Below, one piece after another: positions 17,116 to 25,939 of a stretch of 64,000 nt of DNA. The notes under the pieces are model-generated. The model was not told the DNA's origin. It worked only from the letters and a program-made list of their open reading frames with translations, and did no database searches. The stretch is taken from positions 4,441 through 68,440 of the forward strand of contig DATFGT010000015.1 in the NCBI GenBank assembly GCA_035249175.1, given 5' to 3'. Both the position numbers and the translations under genes were made by a program. The stretch's first letter is position 1; each line of letters begins with the position of its first letter. Origin of the DNA: 66-474 sp035249175. GTDB taxonomy: Bacteria > Pseudomonadota > Gammaproteobacteria > Xanthomonadales > Rhodanobacteraceae.

Positions 17116-17907
17116 TCATAACTCGAACTGCTCGTCCAGAATCCGCTGCGCCAAGCTGCGCTCGGGGTCGAACAGCAGGGTGATGGCGCGTTCGCGCGCC
17201 TGGCGTACGCGGATTTCCACCGCGTCGCGCACTTCGAGGAAATCGGCGGTGGCGCTGACGGGGCGATGATCGGGTTCCAACGTGCGCAGGCCTACTTGCG
17301 TGGCGACCGGCAGCAATGCGCCGCGCCAGCGGCGCGGGCGGAACGGACTGATCGGGGTGAGTGCCAGCACGTTGGCATCCAGCGGCAGGATCGGTCCATG
17401 CGCGGACAGGTTGTACGCAGTGGACCCCGCGGGCGTCGCGACCAGCAAACCATCGCAGATGAGGTTGGCCAATTTCACTTCGCCGTTCAGCGCCACTTCG
17501 ACGTGGGCGGCCTGGTTGGTCTGCCGCAGCAACGAGATTTCGTTGAAGGCCAGTGCGTCGATTTCACGTCCGTCGCGTTGCCGGACGTGCATCTCCAGCG
17601 GATGCAGCACGGCCGGTCGCGCAGCGGCGATGCGCGCGGGAAGCTCGTCGGGCAGATAGCGGTTCATCAGGAAGCCGACGCGGCCGAGTTTCATGCCGTA
17701 CACCGGCAGTCCATGCCCGAGCTGCGCGTGCAGCGTGCGCAGCATGAAGCCGTCGCCACCCAGCGCGACGATCACGTCGGCATCGTCGGGTGACACGGCG
17801 CCATACCGATCCTGCAGTTCATCGCAGGCCGCGCGGGCCTTGTCCGACGCGGATGCGACGAACGCCAGTCGTGGCATGGTGGAGGCGGGGCGCGGGGCGA
17901 TGGCCAT
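17116..17907 (-). CDS. nadK: NAD kinase
   Basis: This 263-residue ATP-NAD kinase makes NADP+. The GGDGFML motif (about 50-56) and the second conserved block DGLLVATPAGSTAYNLSAHGPILPL identify the family, along with FNEISLLR. The start may be Met1 or Met11 (MPRLAFVAS), which fits the usual N-terminus; neither has a strong ribosome binding site. It is on the same strand as, and downstream of, the fimX-like gene with a 69-base gap, so co-transcription is possible. Confidence 0.94.
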   Translation of the reverse strand: MAIAPRPASTMPRLAFVASASDKARAACDELQDRYGAVSPDDADVIVALGGDGFMLRTLHAQLGHGLPVYGMKLGRVGFLMNRYLPDELPARIAAARPAVLHPLEMHVRQRDGREIDALAFNEISLLRQTNQAAHVEVALNGEVKLANLICDGLLVATPAGSTAYNLSAHGPILPLDANVLALTPISPFRPRRWRGALLPVATQVGLRTLEPDHRPVSATADFLEVRDAVEIRVRQARERAITLLFDPERSLAQRILDEQFEL

Positions 17908-17976
17908 GCGCGCAGTTTGCTAGGGAATCGCGCGATCGTCCATGGTCGCCGGTGCCGCCGACGACCGGCCGGCGGC

Positions 17977-20046
17977 TCAACTGAGCGAACGCATCTCGGA
18001 CGAAGGCTCGGCCAGGAAGTTGCCTTGCGCGAAGTTCACCCCGGCCGAGAACAGTGTCGGCATGCTGGCGGCTTCCTCGATCCATTCCACCATGGTGCAC
18101 TTGCCGGCGGCGTGCGCCTGCGAGCACAGCTCGCGCACCTTCAATTCGTTTTCGGAGTGATGGGCGAGGTCGACGGTGAGCGCGCGGTCGAGCTTCAGGT
18201 AATCGGCGTCGATGTGCTTCAACGCCTGGAACGAGTTGAGGCCCGAGCCGAACTGTTCCAGCCCGAAGCCACCGCCGCCCTTGCGCCAGCGATCGACGAA
18301 TTCGCGCGCGGGTTTCAGGCACGTCATCACCTTGGCCTCGGGCACCTCGAACACCAGTTGCGAGGCTTGCACATTGGCCGCTGCGAGTTTCGCGTCCACC
18401 CAGTCGGCCAATTTCTCGTCGTGCAGGGTGAGGGTGGAGAGCTTGATGAACAATGTGGCCTTCGCAGAGCCGCCGCCGCGCTTGCCAAGTGCGTCGATCG
18501 CGTGTTCGATCACCCAGCGATCGATGGCCAGCAGGCGATCGTTGCGCTCGGCGATGGGCAGGAAGTGCGCGGGCAGCACTTCTTCCGTCGGGCCGCGGAT
18601 CCGCAGCAGCACTTCATAAAATTCGCCCCCCTCGCCCTGCAGGCTCACCACCGGCTGGAAGTAAAGGACGAAGCCATCCCGTGCCAGCGCGTTGTCGATC
18701 ATGTCCAGCCATTGCTGCTGGCGCGCAGCCTCGGCTTTGTCCGCCGCGGCGGGATCGTGGATGTCCACCCGATTGCCGCCTTGGCCAGACGCCGCGCGCA
18801 AGGCGTCGTCGGCCAGCGACAACAGCACTTGCGACTTGGCGTTCTTCTCGCCCAGCAGGCTGCCACCGATGCTGATGGTGAGGCTGGTGGAGCGGCCGCC
18901 GGCCTCGATGATGGCCGTCTCCACGCTGGCACGCAGCGATTCGGCGATCTGCAGCACTTCGGCTTGCGTGCGGCCGGAAAGCAGGATGCCGAACGAATGA
19001 TCACCAATGCGGCCCGCGCGATCGGACGCCTGCAGCCGCTGCTTGATCGTGCCGGCGAGCTGGCGCAGCACATCGTCGGCGCCGGTGATGCCGACGGTGT
19101 CCAGCACTGCTCGGTAGTTGTCGGGTTCCAGCAGCAGCAGCGCCTGGTCGGTGCTGCCGTCGATCGCGCGCGCCACGGCTTCATCCACGCCTTCGAGAAA
19201 GTGCGTCCGATTGGACAGACCGGTCAGCGGGTCTTGCGTCTTCAGGCGGCGCAGTTCCTCTTCCGTCGCGGTATTGGTGGCCGGCAGGCGGAACACGATC
19301 TGTTGGCAGGGTTCGCCTTCATAAGTCGCGGGCGAAAATTCCATCACCGCCTCGAAGGTGCTGCCGTCCGCGCGTTGCGCGGTGAGGTCCAGCTTCGGCG
19401 GCGGCTTCTCGCCGCGCGCGAGGCGCTTCAGCAGATCCTTGAAATCGGTGGTGTGCTGGGTTGCCACGAGGTCGAGGATGGTCAGGCCCTCGACGTCCTC
19501 GAAAGTTTCGAAGCCGAACATTTCGAGGTACGCATTGTTGGCGCGGACGTGGGTGCCTTCGTGGATGTACGCGATCGGATCACGCGAGGAATCCAGCAGC
19601 GAATCGCAGCGGCGTTCCGATTCGCGCAAGCTCGCTTCCAGTCGGCGCACGTTGCGGCGCGTGTTCAGCGCATCCAGTTCACGCCGCACTACCGCTTGCA
19701 ACTGATCGTGCCGATTGCGCAGCGCGATGCCGCGCACGCTGCCGTGCGCCAGGATCGACGCGATCACGTCGTCGGTGAGCTTGTCCGTGAGCGCGAGCAA
19801 CGCCACGTCCTTGCCGGTGCCATCCAGCGCGCGACCGATCACGGCGAGGGATACTTCCTTGCAGGCCGGATTGGCCAGCACCAGGTCCGGCGTGAACGAT
19901 TCCAGCGTCGCCGCGAGTTCTTCTTCCGTCGAAATGCGTTGTGGGCGCAGCGCGATGCCGCTGTTGCGCAGCACGCTGATGATCTGCTCGGCGTCCTCGG
20001 CCTGATCCTCGGCGATGATCAGCTTGGTGATGGGTTCGGACAACAT
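17977..20046 (-). CDS. fimX: FimX-like degenerate REC-PAS-GGDEF-EAL protein
   Basis: The 689-residue protein has a receiver-like N-terminus, a PAS domain (about 145-260), a GGDEF-like domain (about 270-425) and an EAL-like domain (about 440-680). Both catalytic signatures are lost: RIGDHSF replaces RLGGDEF, EVLLR replaces EALLR, and the DDFGTG loop reads LEQFGSG. It should therefore bind rather than make or break cyclic-di-GMP. Architecture, length and the EVL variant match FimX of Xanthomonas and Pseudomonas, which acts with PilZ and PilB in type IV pilus assembly and twitching. No pil genes are adjacent, so the fimX name rests on protein layout. Confidence 0.78.
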   Translation of the reverse strand: MLSEPITKLIIAEDQAEDAEQIISVLRNSGIALRPQRISTEEELAATLESFTPDLVLANPACKEVSLAVIGRALDGTGKDVALLALTDKLTDDVIASILAHGSVRGIALRNRHDQLQAVVRRELDALNTRRNVRRLEASLRESERRCDSLLDSSRDPIAYIHEGTHVRANNAYLEMFGFETFEDVEGLTILDLVATQHTTDFKDLLKRLARGEKPPPKLDLTAQRADGSTFEAVMEFSPATYEGEPCQQIVFRLPATNTATEEELRRLKTQDPLTGLSNRTHFLEGVDEAVARAIDGSTDQALLLLEPDNYRAVLDTVGITGADDVLRQLAGTIKQRLQASDRAGRIGDHSFGILLSGRTQAEVLQIAESLRASVETAIIEAGGRSTSLTISIGGSLLGEKNAKSQVLLSLADDALRAASGQGGNRVDIHDPAAADKAEAARQQQWLDMIDNALARDGFVLYFQPVVSLQGEGGEFYEVLLRIRGPTEEVLPAHFLPIAERNDRLLAIDRWVIEHAIDALGKRGGGSAKATLFIKLSTLTLHDEKLADWVDAKLAAANVQASQLVFEVPEAKVMTCLKPAREFVDRWRKGGGGFGLEQFGSGLNSFQALKHIDADYLKLDRALTVDLAHHSENELKVRELCSQAHAAGKCTMVEWIEEAASMPTLFSAGVNFAQGNFLAEPSSEMRSLS

Positions 20047-20223
20047 GGACGGCCTTCGGCTGATCTCTCTTCTATCGGTGAGGTGCGACGGGCGTCCGGG
20101 TGGCGTCCGATTCGTTTGTGTCCGCGCCGGCTTGTGTCGATGCCAGCACCGGCGCGTTTGGGTTCATTTTCGAGCCAAGCAGGCTTTTGTACCCGATCGG
20201 CGCCGATTCCGCCACCGGCCGCA

Positions 20224-21234
20224 TCACAGCGGGCGCTTGGCTGTTTCGCCCGGCACTTCGCGCACCAACTTCGGCACAAGATACCCGGGAAGTCGTGCAC
20301 GCAACATGCCCACGAGGTCGCGCGCACGCGCATCGGACACCTCGAAATGCGCTGTCCCGCGCACGCGGTCGAGCTGGTGCAGGTAGTAGGGCAGCACGCC
20401 GAACGCGAACAGGCGCTCGGAAAGTTCGGTCAGCGCATCGGCGTCGTCATTGACGCCGCGCAGCAGCACCGACTGGTTGAGCAGCGTCGCGCCGCCTTCG
20501 CGCAAACGGGCACAGGCCGCGCCCACATTGGCATCCAGCTCGTTCGGATGGTTGGCGTGCAGCACCACGACGCGCTGCAACGGCAGCCCTGACAGCCATG
20601 CGCAGAACACGTGGTCGATGCGTTCCGGCAGTACCACCGGCAGACGCGAATGGATGCGCAGCCGGATCACCTGCGGCAGCTCGCGCAGGGCATCGGTCAA
20701 GTCCGTCAACTTTTGTGTCGAGAGCACCAGCGGGTCGCCGCCGGACAGGATGACTTCGCGGATCGAGGTGTCTTTCGCCAGGCACTCGACGGCTCCGCGC
20801 CAGGCGTGTGCGGCGGCCAGTTCTTCGGCGTACGGGAAATGTCGGCGGAAGCAGTAGCGGCAGTTGACCGCGCAGCAGCCTGCCGCGATCAGCAGCGCGC
20901 GACCGTCGTATTTGTGCAGTACACCGTGCGCGGCGACGGCGTCGAGATCGCCCACCGCGTCGTCGCTGAAGCCGGGCGCGTCGTCCAGCTCGGCCAGTCG
21001 CGGCAGCACCTGCAGCAGCAAGGGGTCATGCGGGTTGCCTCGGCGCATGCGTGCAACGAAACCGCGCGGCACCTTCAATGCAAAGCCGGCATCGCCGGCC
21101 GGCAAGCGCTCGACGAGCTGCGGCAGCCCCACCAATGCCAGCAACTCGCGAGCGTCGGTGACGGCATCGCGCAGCGACTGGCGCCAGTCGGGCAGGACCT
21201 CCGGCTGCGTGGATGGATCGATTGCGGTTATCAT
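20224..21234 (-). CDS. epmB: EF-P beta-lysylation protein EpmB (lysine 2,3-aminomutase type)
   Basis: The 336-residue radical SAM/PLP protein converts alpha-lysine to beta-lysine, which EpmA attaches to elongation factor P. The iron-sulfur motif CxxxCxxC is at Cys121, Cys125 and Cys128 (CAVNCRYC). The ILSGGDPLVLS and HSRLPVVLPERI segments match the aminomutase family. It lacks the C-terminal extension of catabolic lysine aminomutases. It is divergent from efp across 113 bases, a common pairing. EpmA is not in the window. Confidence 0.95.
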   Translation of the reverse strand: MITAIDPSTQPEVLPDWRQSLRDAVTDARELLALVGLPQLVERLPAGDAGFALKVPRGFVARMRRGNPHDPLLLQVLPRLAELDDAPGFSDDAVGDLDAVAAHGVLHKYDGRALLIAAGCCAVNCRYCFRRHFPYAEELAAAHAWRGAVECLAKDTSIREVILSGGDPLVLSTQKLTDLTDALRELPQVIRLRIHSRLPVVLPERIDHVFCAWLSGLPLQRVVVLHANHPNELDANVGAACARLREGGATLLNQSVLLRGVNDDADALTELSERLFAFGVLPYYLHQLDRVRGTAHFEVSDARARDLVGMLRARLPGYLVPKLVREVPGETAKRPL

Positions 21235-21347
21235 GGCAGGCTTGTGCCCCGACCTTCACGGGCTCGGTAAACCCCTCATTTTAGGTCAGTCGTCCGGTCA
21301 GGGCCATTGCGGCACGGGCGGCGCCACGCATCCACGGAGCAAGCAAC

Positions 21348-21914
21348 ATGGCCAGCTATGGTCTGAACGATGTCAAGAACGGTTTGAAAATCATTGTCGA
21401 CGGCGATCCCTACGTGATCGTCGGCGCGGATTTCATCAAGCCCGGCAAGGGCCAGGCGTTCACCCGCATCAAGATCCGCAACCTCAAGAACGGCCGCACC
21501 ACCGAAAAGACCATGAAGGCGACCGACGCGGTCGAGGGCGCCGACGTCGTCGATACCGACATGCAATATCTCTACAACGATGGCGAGTTTTGGCATTTCA
21601 TGGACCCGGCAAGCTACGAGCAGCACACGGCGGACAAGAACGCCGTGGGCGATGCCGCGCAATGGCTGAAAGGCGAGGAGGAGTGCATCGTCACGTTCTG
21701 GAACGGCGTGCCGCTATCGGTCGCGCCACCCAACTTCGTGGAACTGAAGATCGTCGAGACCGACCCCGGGCTGCGTGGCGACACTTCGGGTGGCGGCGGC
21801 AAGCCGGCCAAGCTGGAAACCGGCGCGACCGTGCGCGTACCGCTGTTCGTGAACCAGGACGAAGTGATCCGCGTCGACACTCGCACCGGCGAGTATGTCA
21901 GTCGGGTCAAATGA
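21348..21914 (+). CDS. efp: Elongation factor P
   Basis: The 188-residue protein has three beta-barrel domains. EF-P enters the E site and relieves stalling at polyproline stretches. The modification loop reads KPGKGQAF with Lys34, the residue beta-lysylated by EpmA/EpmB, consistent with the divergent epmB. The conserved C-terminal segment is LFVNQDEVIRVDTRTGEYVSR. GGAG upstream of the ATG gives a good ribosome binding site. A palindromic repeat element follows 43 bases after the stop. Confidence 0.97.
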   Translation: MASYGLNDVKNGLKIIVDGDPYVIVGADFIKPGKGQAFTRIKIRNLKNGRTTEKTMKATDAVEGADVVDTDMQYLYNDGEFWHFMDPASYEQHTADKNAVGDAAQWLKGEEECIVTFWNGVPLSVAPPNFVELKIVETDPGLRGDTSGGGGKPAKLETGATVRVPLFVNQDEVIRVDTRTGEYVSRVK

Positions 21915-21957
21915 CGCCTCGGCCCGCGAGCGCCATGCGCGCGCGGCTTTGCCGATC

Positions 21958-22038
21958 CGTCATCCCGGCCAGGGAATGGCCGGGATCCAGTGCCAAGGAA
22001 GGCAACGACACTGGATTCCCGCTTTCGCGGGAATGACG
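21958..22038. repeat. Palindromic intergenic element with CGTCATYCC ends, copy 1
   Basis: The 81-base element starts with CGTCATCCCG and ends with GGGAATGACG, inverted copies of each other. Inside are three nested hairpins: CCCGGCC/GGCCGGG, TCCAGTG/CACTGGA, and CCCGC/GCGGG. A related 128-base element lies at 40235-40362. It ends 17 bases before the mtaD start codon, so it will be in the mtaD mRNA leader unless the promoter lies inside it. Confidence 0.85.
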
Positions 22039-22055
22039 AGCAAGAGCAAATCGTC

Positions 22056-23396
22056 ATGACTGAGGATGCATCCGAGCACGTTCGTCCCATCGACCTCCTC
22101 ATTACCGCCCGCTGGATCGTGCCGATCGAGCCGGATCGCGTGGTGCTCGAAGGTCACGCGGTCGCGATTGACGCCGGCGCAATCATCGAAGTGCTTCCGG
22201 CAAGCGAAGCCACTGCGAAGTACACGCCGCGCGAACGCGTGGACTTGCCCGCACACGCGCTGATCCCGGGCCTCGTCAACGCACATACCCACAACCCGAT
22301 GACGTTGCTGCGCGGGCTGGCCGACGACCTGCCGCTGATGCAATGGCTGCAGGAACACATCTGGCCGGTGGAAGCGAAAGTGATCGGCCCCGAGTTCGTG
22401 CGCGACGGCGTGGAACTAGCGATCGCCGAGATGCTGCGCGGCGGCACGACCTGCTGCAGCGAAAACTATTTTTTCCCAGACACGCAGGCGCAGGTCTACA
22501 GGACGCACGGCTTCCGCGCGATGGTCGGCTTGCCAATCATCGAGTTTGCGAGCGCGTGGGCGAAGGATCGCGACGAGTATTTCGAGCGCGCCCTGGCTGT
22601 GCATGATCAGTACCGCGGCGAGGGACTGATCGACACCGCGTTTGCGCCGCACGCGCCATACACCGTCGCGGATGTATCGTTCGAACGCATCCGTACGCTG
22701 TCCGATCAACTCGACGTTCCCGTGCACCTGCACCTGATGGAAACCGCGCAGGAAGTCGAGGACGGCAAGCGCGAGCACGGCCTGCGTCCGATGCAGCGTT
22801 TGCAGAAACTGGGCCTGGTCAACGATCGCCTGATCGCGGTGCACATGACCCAGGTGAGCGATGCGGAAATCGCGTTGTGCGCGGACGCCGGCGTATCGGT
22901 GGTGCATTGCGCGGAATCCAACCTGAAGCTTGCGTCCGGGTTTTGCCCGGCCGAGAAATTGCGGCGCGCCGGCGTCAACCTCGCGCTCGGCACCGACGGC
23001 TGCGCATCCAACAACGACCTCGACATGTTCGGCGAATTGCGCACCGCCGCCTTGCTGGCGAAAGGCGTGGCGGGCGATGCCGCCGCCTTCGACGACGCGT
23101 TCGCGCTGCGCGCGGCCACGCTGAACGGGGCGAAGGCTTTGCAGCTCGACGGCAGGATCGGGTCGATCGAAACCGGCAAGCGCGCCGATCTCGTTGCGGT
23201 GAGGATGGACGAGGTCGAAACGCAGCCGCTCTACAATGTGATCTCGCATCTTGCCTACGCGGTTTCGCGCCGGCAGGTCAGTGATGTCTGGATCGACGGG
23301 GCGCGCAAACTTGCCGATGGCGCGCTGGTCGATTTCGATCTTGCGGGCGTGCTGGAAAAAGCACGCCGCTGGCGCGAGCGGATCGCGGCGCTTTGA
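22056..23396 (+). CDS. mtaD: 5'-methylthioadenosine / S-adenosylhomocysteine deaminase-type amidohydrolase
   Basis: This 446-residue TRZ/ATZ-type metal amidohydrolase most likely deaminates methylthioadenosine or S-adenosylhomocysteine. Metal ligands are visible: His77 and His79 (VNAHTHNPM), the histidine in HLHLMETAQE, the one in LIAVHMTQ, and the aspartate in LGTDGCASNNDLDM. The start MTEDASEH is chosen because the upstream frame runs through the palindromic repeat. It heads a six-gene operon that includes ubiG and mupP, the same order as the Pseudomonas mtaD-ubiG-mupP region, which supports the function. Confidence 0.85.
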   Translation: MTEDASEHVRPIDLLITARWIVPIEPDRVVLEGHAVAIDAGAIIEVLPASEATAKYTPRERVDLPAHALIPGLVNAHTHNPMTLLRGLADDLPLMQWLQEHIWPVEAKVIGPEFVRDGVELAIAEMLRGGTTCCSENYFFPDTQAQVYRTHGFRAMVGLPIIEFASAWAKDRDEYFERALAVHDQYRGEGLIDTAFAPHAPYTVADVSFERIRTLSDQLDVPVHLHLMETAQEVEDGKREHGLRPMQRLQKLGLVNDRLIAVHMTQVSDAEIALCADAGVSVVHCAESNLKLASGFCPAEKLRRAGVNLALGTDGCASNNDLDMFGELRTAALLAKGVAGDAAAFDDAFALRAATLNGAKALQLDGRIGSIETGKRADLVAVRMDEVETQPLYNVISHLAYAVSRRQVSDVWIDGARKLADGALVDFDLAGVLEKARRWRERIAAL

Positions 23397-23410
23397 CAGC
23401 CGGAGTCCCG

Positions 23411-23689
23411 ATGAAGCAGTACCTGATCCTTGCCATGCGCAAGCCGCGCTTCGATCCGGTGGTGATCGCGGCGCACCGTGTGCACCTGGACGCATTGAAA
23501 GCTCGCGGCGTGCTGGAGGCATTCGGCCCGTTCACCGACGGATCCGGTGGTGCGTATCTGATCCGCGCCGACTCGCTCGATGGCGCGCACGAGATCGCGT
23601 TTGCCGACCCCCTTCACCTGGCAGGCGCGTCGGAAGTCACAGTGCATGAGTGGGACGTCACCGATGTCGGGGAGCGACAGGCAGCATGA
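23411..23689 (+). CDS. YciI family protein
   Basis: The 92-residue ferredoxin-fold protein has the YciI pattern: two histidines in AAHRVHLDALKARG, then EAFGPFTDGSGGAYLI, then FADPLHLAGASEVTVHEW. Some family members are small hydrolases or dehalogenase-like, but no substrate can be assigned here. ATG 23411 with an upstream CGGAG is used rather than a TTG at 23393. It is 14 bases after mtaD, and its stop overlaps the ubiG start (ATGA). Confidence 0.85.
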   Translation: MKQYLILAMRKPRFDPVVIAAHRVHLDALKARGVLEAFGPFTDGSGGAYLIRADSLDGAHEIAFADPLHLAGASEVTVHEWDVTDVGERQAA

Positions 23690-24432
23690 ACACCACGGCC
23701 CACAACGTCGATCCGGAAGAACTGGCGCGATTTGGCAAGCTCGCGCATCGCTGGTGGGATCCCGATGGCGAATCGCGCCCGCTGCATGACTTGAATCCCG
23801 TGCGGCTCGGCTTCGTCGCCGAGCGTGTGGCCTTGCGTGGATCGCGCGTGGCGGATATTGGCTGCGGCGGTGGTCTGCTCAGCGAGGCGTTGGCGAAGGC
23901 CGGCGCGAACGTTACTGCAATCGATCTTGCGCCGGAAGTCATCGAAGTCGCGAAGCTGCATCTGCACGAGACCAATGCGGCGCTGCAGTCGCCGCTGGCG
24001 ATCGACTACAGGTTGTGCTCGTCGCGCGAATTGGCGGTTGCCGAACCCGCGGCGTTCGATGCGGTGTGTTGCATGGAGCTGATCGAGCATGTCCCCGATC
24101 CCGCGGCGCTGGTCGTTGATCTGGCCGCGCTGGTAAAGCCCGGTGGCAAGGTGTTCTTGTCGACTTTGAACCGTACGCCCGCGAGTTTCGTCACCGCGAT
24201 CATCGGCGCCGAATACGTGGCGCGCTTGCTTCCACGCGGCACCCACGACTACCGTCAATTCCTGAAGCCGTCGGAGTTGGCGACATGCTTGCGCCGGGCC
24301 GGGCTGGTTCTCGACGAAATATCCGGGATTGCTTACAACCCGTTGAATCGTAAGGCTTGGCTGACGCGTTACGCCGCAATCAATTATCTGGTCTGCGCCA
24401 GCAACGTGCCGGATCAAAGCCGCCCCGCATGA
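23686..24432 (+). CDS. ubiG: Ubiquinone biosynthesis O-methyltransferase UbiG
   Basis: This 248-residue SAM methyltransferase carries out both O-methylations of ubiquinone synthesis. Motif I is VADIGCGGGLLSEALAKAGA, and other UbiG marks are FGKLAHRWWDPDGESRPLHDLNPVRL at the N-terminus, CMELIEHVPDP and FLSTLNRTPASF. The C-terminal GIAYNPL region is also typical. It starts in an ATGA overlap with the YciI gene and ends in an ATGA overlap with mupP, indicating coupled translation. Confidence 0.96.
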   Translation: MNTTAHNVDPEELARFGKLAHRWWDPDGESRPLHDLNPVRLGFVAERVALRGSRVADIGCGGGLLSEALAKAGANVTAIDLAPEVIEVAKLHLHETNAALQSPLAIDYRLCSSRELAVAEPAAFDAVCCMELIEHVPDPAALVVDLAALVKPGGKVFLSTLNRTPASFVTAIIGAEYVARLLPRGTHDYRQFLKPSELATCLRRAGLVLDEISGIAYNPLNRKAWLTRYAAINYLVCASNVPDQSRPA

Positions 24433-25094
24433 GGCCCGTGCCGCAACCGCTCGCCGGGGTGTTCTTCGACCTCGATGGCACGCTGGTGGATTCGGCGCGT
24501 GACATGCACGATGCCCTGACCGCACTGTGTCGCGAACGCGGCATGGAAATCCCTTTGTATGAAACCGTGCGCGAAACCGTATCGCGCGGCGCCCGCGCGG
24601 TGCTGCGTTGCGCAGTCGGCAACGACGAGGAAAAAGTCGATGCAGTGCTGCCGCGGTTCCTCGAACTCTATGTCGCCACCGGCATGGTGAACACGCATGC
24701 ATTCGAGGGCATGGACGACGTGCTGGATCGGCTCGAGACGCGTGGCCTACTCTGGGGTGTGGTCAGCAACAAGGCCGGCTCGCTGGTCGCGCTGGTGATG
24801 ACCAAGGTCGGCTACGACGGGCGCGCTGCCGCGGTGGTCGGCGGCGACACCTTGGCCAAGCGCAAGCCCGATCCGGATCCTGTCTTGCACGCCTGCGCGC
24901 TGGCAGGCGTCGAACCCGCGCAGTGCGTTTACGTGGGCGACGATCCGCGCGACATCATGGCGGGCTGCGAGGCCGGCCTGTACACCGTCGCAGCGGGATG
25001 GGGCTACCTGGATGGCGCGGACCCGCGCGATTGGGAACCCGACGCGGTGAGCGCCGATCCGCATCAACTCGCAGCGTTGCTGGGCCTGGCGTGA
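24429..25094 (+). CDS. mupP: HAD phosphatase, MupP/Gph type (probable N-acetylmuramate 6-phosphate phosphatase)
   Basis: The 221-residue haloacid dehalogenase-type phosphatase has the nucleophile motif FFDLDGTLVDS (Asp14, Asp16), motif II VVSNKAG, the lysine in AKRKPDPDP, and motif IV YVGDDPRD. The family contains phosphoglycolate phosphatase. The position directly after ubiG matches Pseudomonas mupP, which dephosphorylates MurNAc-6-P in cell-wall recycling, so that role is favoured by context. Its start overlaps the ubiG stop (ATGA). Confidence 0.8.
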   Translation: MRPVPQPLAGVFFDLDGTLVDSARDMHDALTALCRERGMEIPLYETVRETVSRGARAVLRCAVGNDEEKVDAVLPRFLELYVATGMVNTHAFEGMDDVLDRLETRGLLWGVVSNKAGSLVALVMTKVGYDGRAAAVVGGDTLAKRKPDPDPVLHACALAGVEPAQCVYVGDDPRDIMAGCEAGLYTVAAGWGYLDGADPRDWEPDAVSADPHQLAALLGLA

Positions 25095-25939
25095 GCGAAA
25101 GTGCATTCGACGATTACCTGACGCAGTGGCGCGAGGCGAGCCCGCAGCGGTCGGTCGCGTGGCTGTTCCTGCGCCGCGACGAGCGCACCTGCTTCGGCGC
25201 GCTGGCGGCGCTGGGGCACACGTGGCAAAAAGCCGTGCGCGAAGTGCGCGAGTCGCAAGTCGCAGCGGTCAAGCTCGGCTGGTGGCGCGAAGAGATGCAG
25301 CGCGCCGCGGAAGGGCAGGCGCGCCATCCGCTGACGCAGGCGTTGTTCGCCGATGCGCGGGCCCGCTCGATTCCCTTGCAGTACTGGGTCGCTCCGGTGG
25401 AAGCGGCGATCGGCATACTGGCGCTACCGTCCCCCGCGGATGTCGCGGCGCAAAGTGACGCGGCAGCGCCATTCGCGAATGCTGCCGCGGCGCTGGAAGT
25501 GCGCCTCTGGTTCGGCGAGGGTGCCGACGCGGCGCGCATGTCGCGAGCCGTTCTGTTGGCTGGCCTCGCATCAAATGCTCGCGCGCTACTCGAGGAAGTA
25601 GAACACGGGCGATCCCCGTTGCCGATGAACCTGCTGGCCCGGCACGGGCTCACCATGGAGGCGTTGGGCAGCGACAGCCCGGCGCGTCGCGCGGCGTTGC
25701 GCGACTATCTTGGCGAACTCGAACTCGCCGCGTCCGACGTCGCTAGAATGCAAGGCCCGCTGACATTGTTCCGAGCCGTCGATTTGCAGCGCGACCGGCA
25801 GGCACTCGGGCGCGCGGCGCGGGCCGATGATCCGCTTGCCGCGTTGCACGCCCCCGCGCACGGGCTGGGCAACGTGTTGAAAACCTGGCGCGCAGCCCGC
25901 AAATGGCGGGGCATGGTCCGCAACGAGTCCCGCCCATGA
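25091..25939 (+). CDS. Squalene/phytoene synthase-like protein, probably non-catalytic
   Basis: The 282-residue protein resembles the trans-isoprenyl head-to-head synthase fold. LGWWREEMQRAAEGQARHPLTQAL corresponds to the conserved WREEL segment, and AARADDPLAALHAP lies near the C-terminus. The aspartate-rich DxxxD motifs that bind the diphosphates are not evident, as in the NDUFAF6-like branch, so enzymatic activity is doubtful. The GTG start overlaps the mupP stop (GTGA), and the end overlaps folE2 (ATGA). Its position in the ubiG operon suggests a quinone, respiratory or membrane role, but that is inference. Confidence 0.6.
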   Translation: MSESAFDDYLTQWREASPQRSVAWLFLRRDERTCFGALAALGHTWQKAVREVRESQVAAVKLGWWREEMQRAAEGQARHPLTQALFADARARSIPLQYWVAPVEAAIGILALPSPADVAAQSDAAAPFANAAAALEVRLWFGEGADAARMSRAVLLAGLASNARALLEEVEHGRSPLPMNLLARHGLTMEALGSDSPARRAALRDYLGELELAASDVARMQGPLTLFRAVDLQRDRQALGRAARADDPLAALHAPAHGLGNVLKTWRAARKWRGMVRNESRP

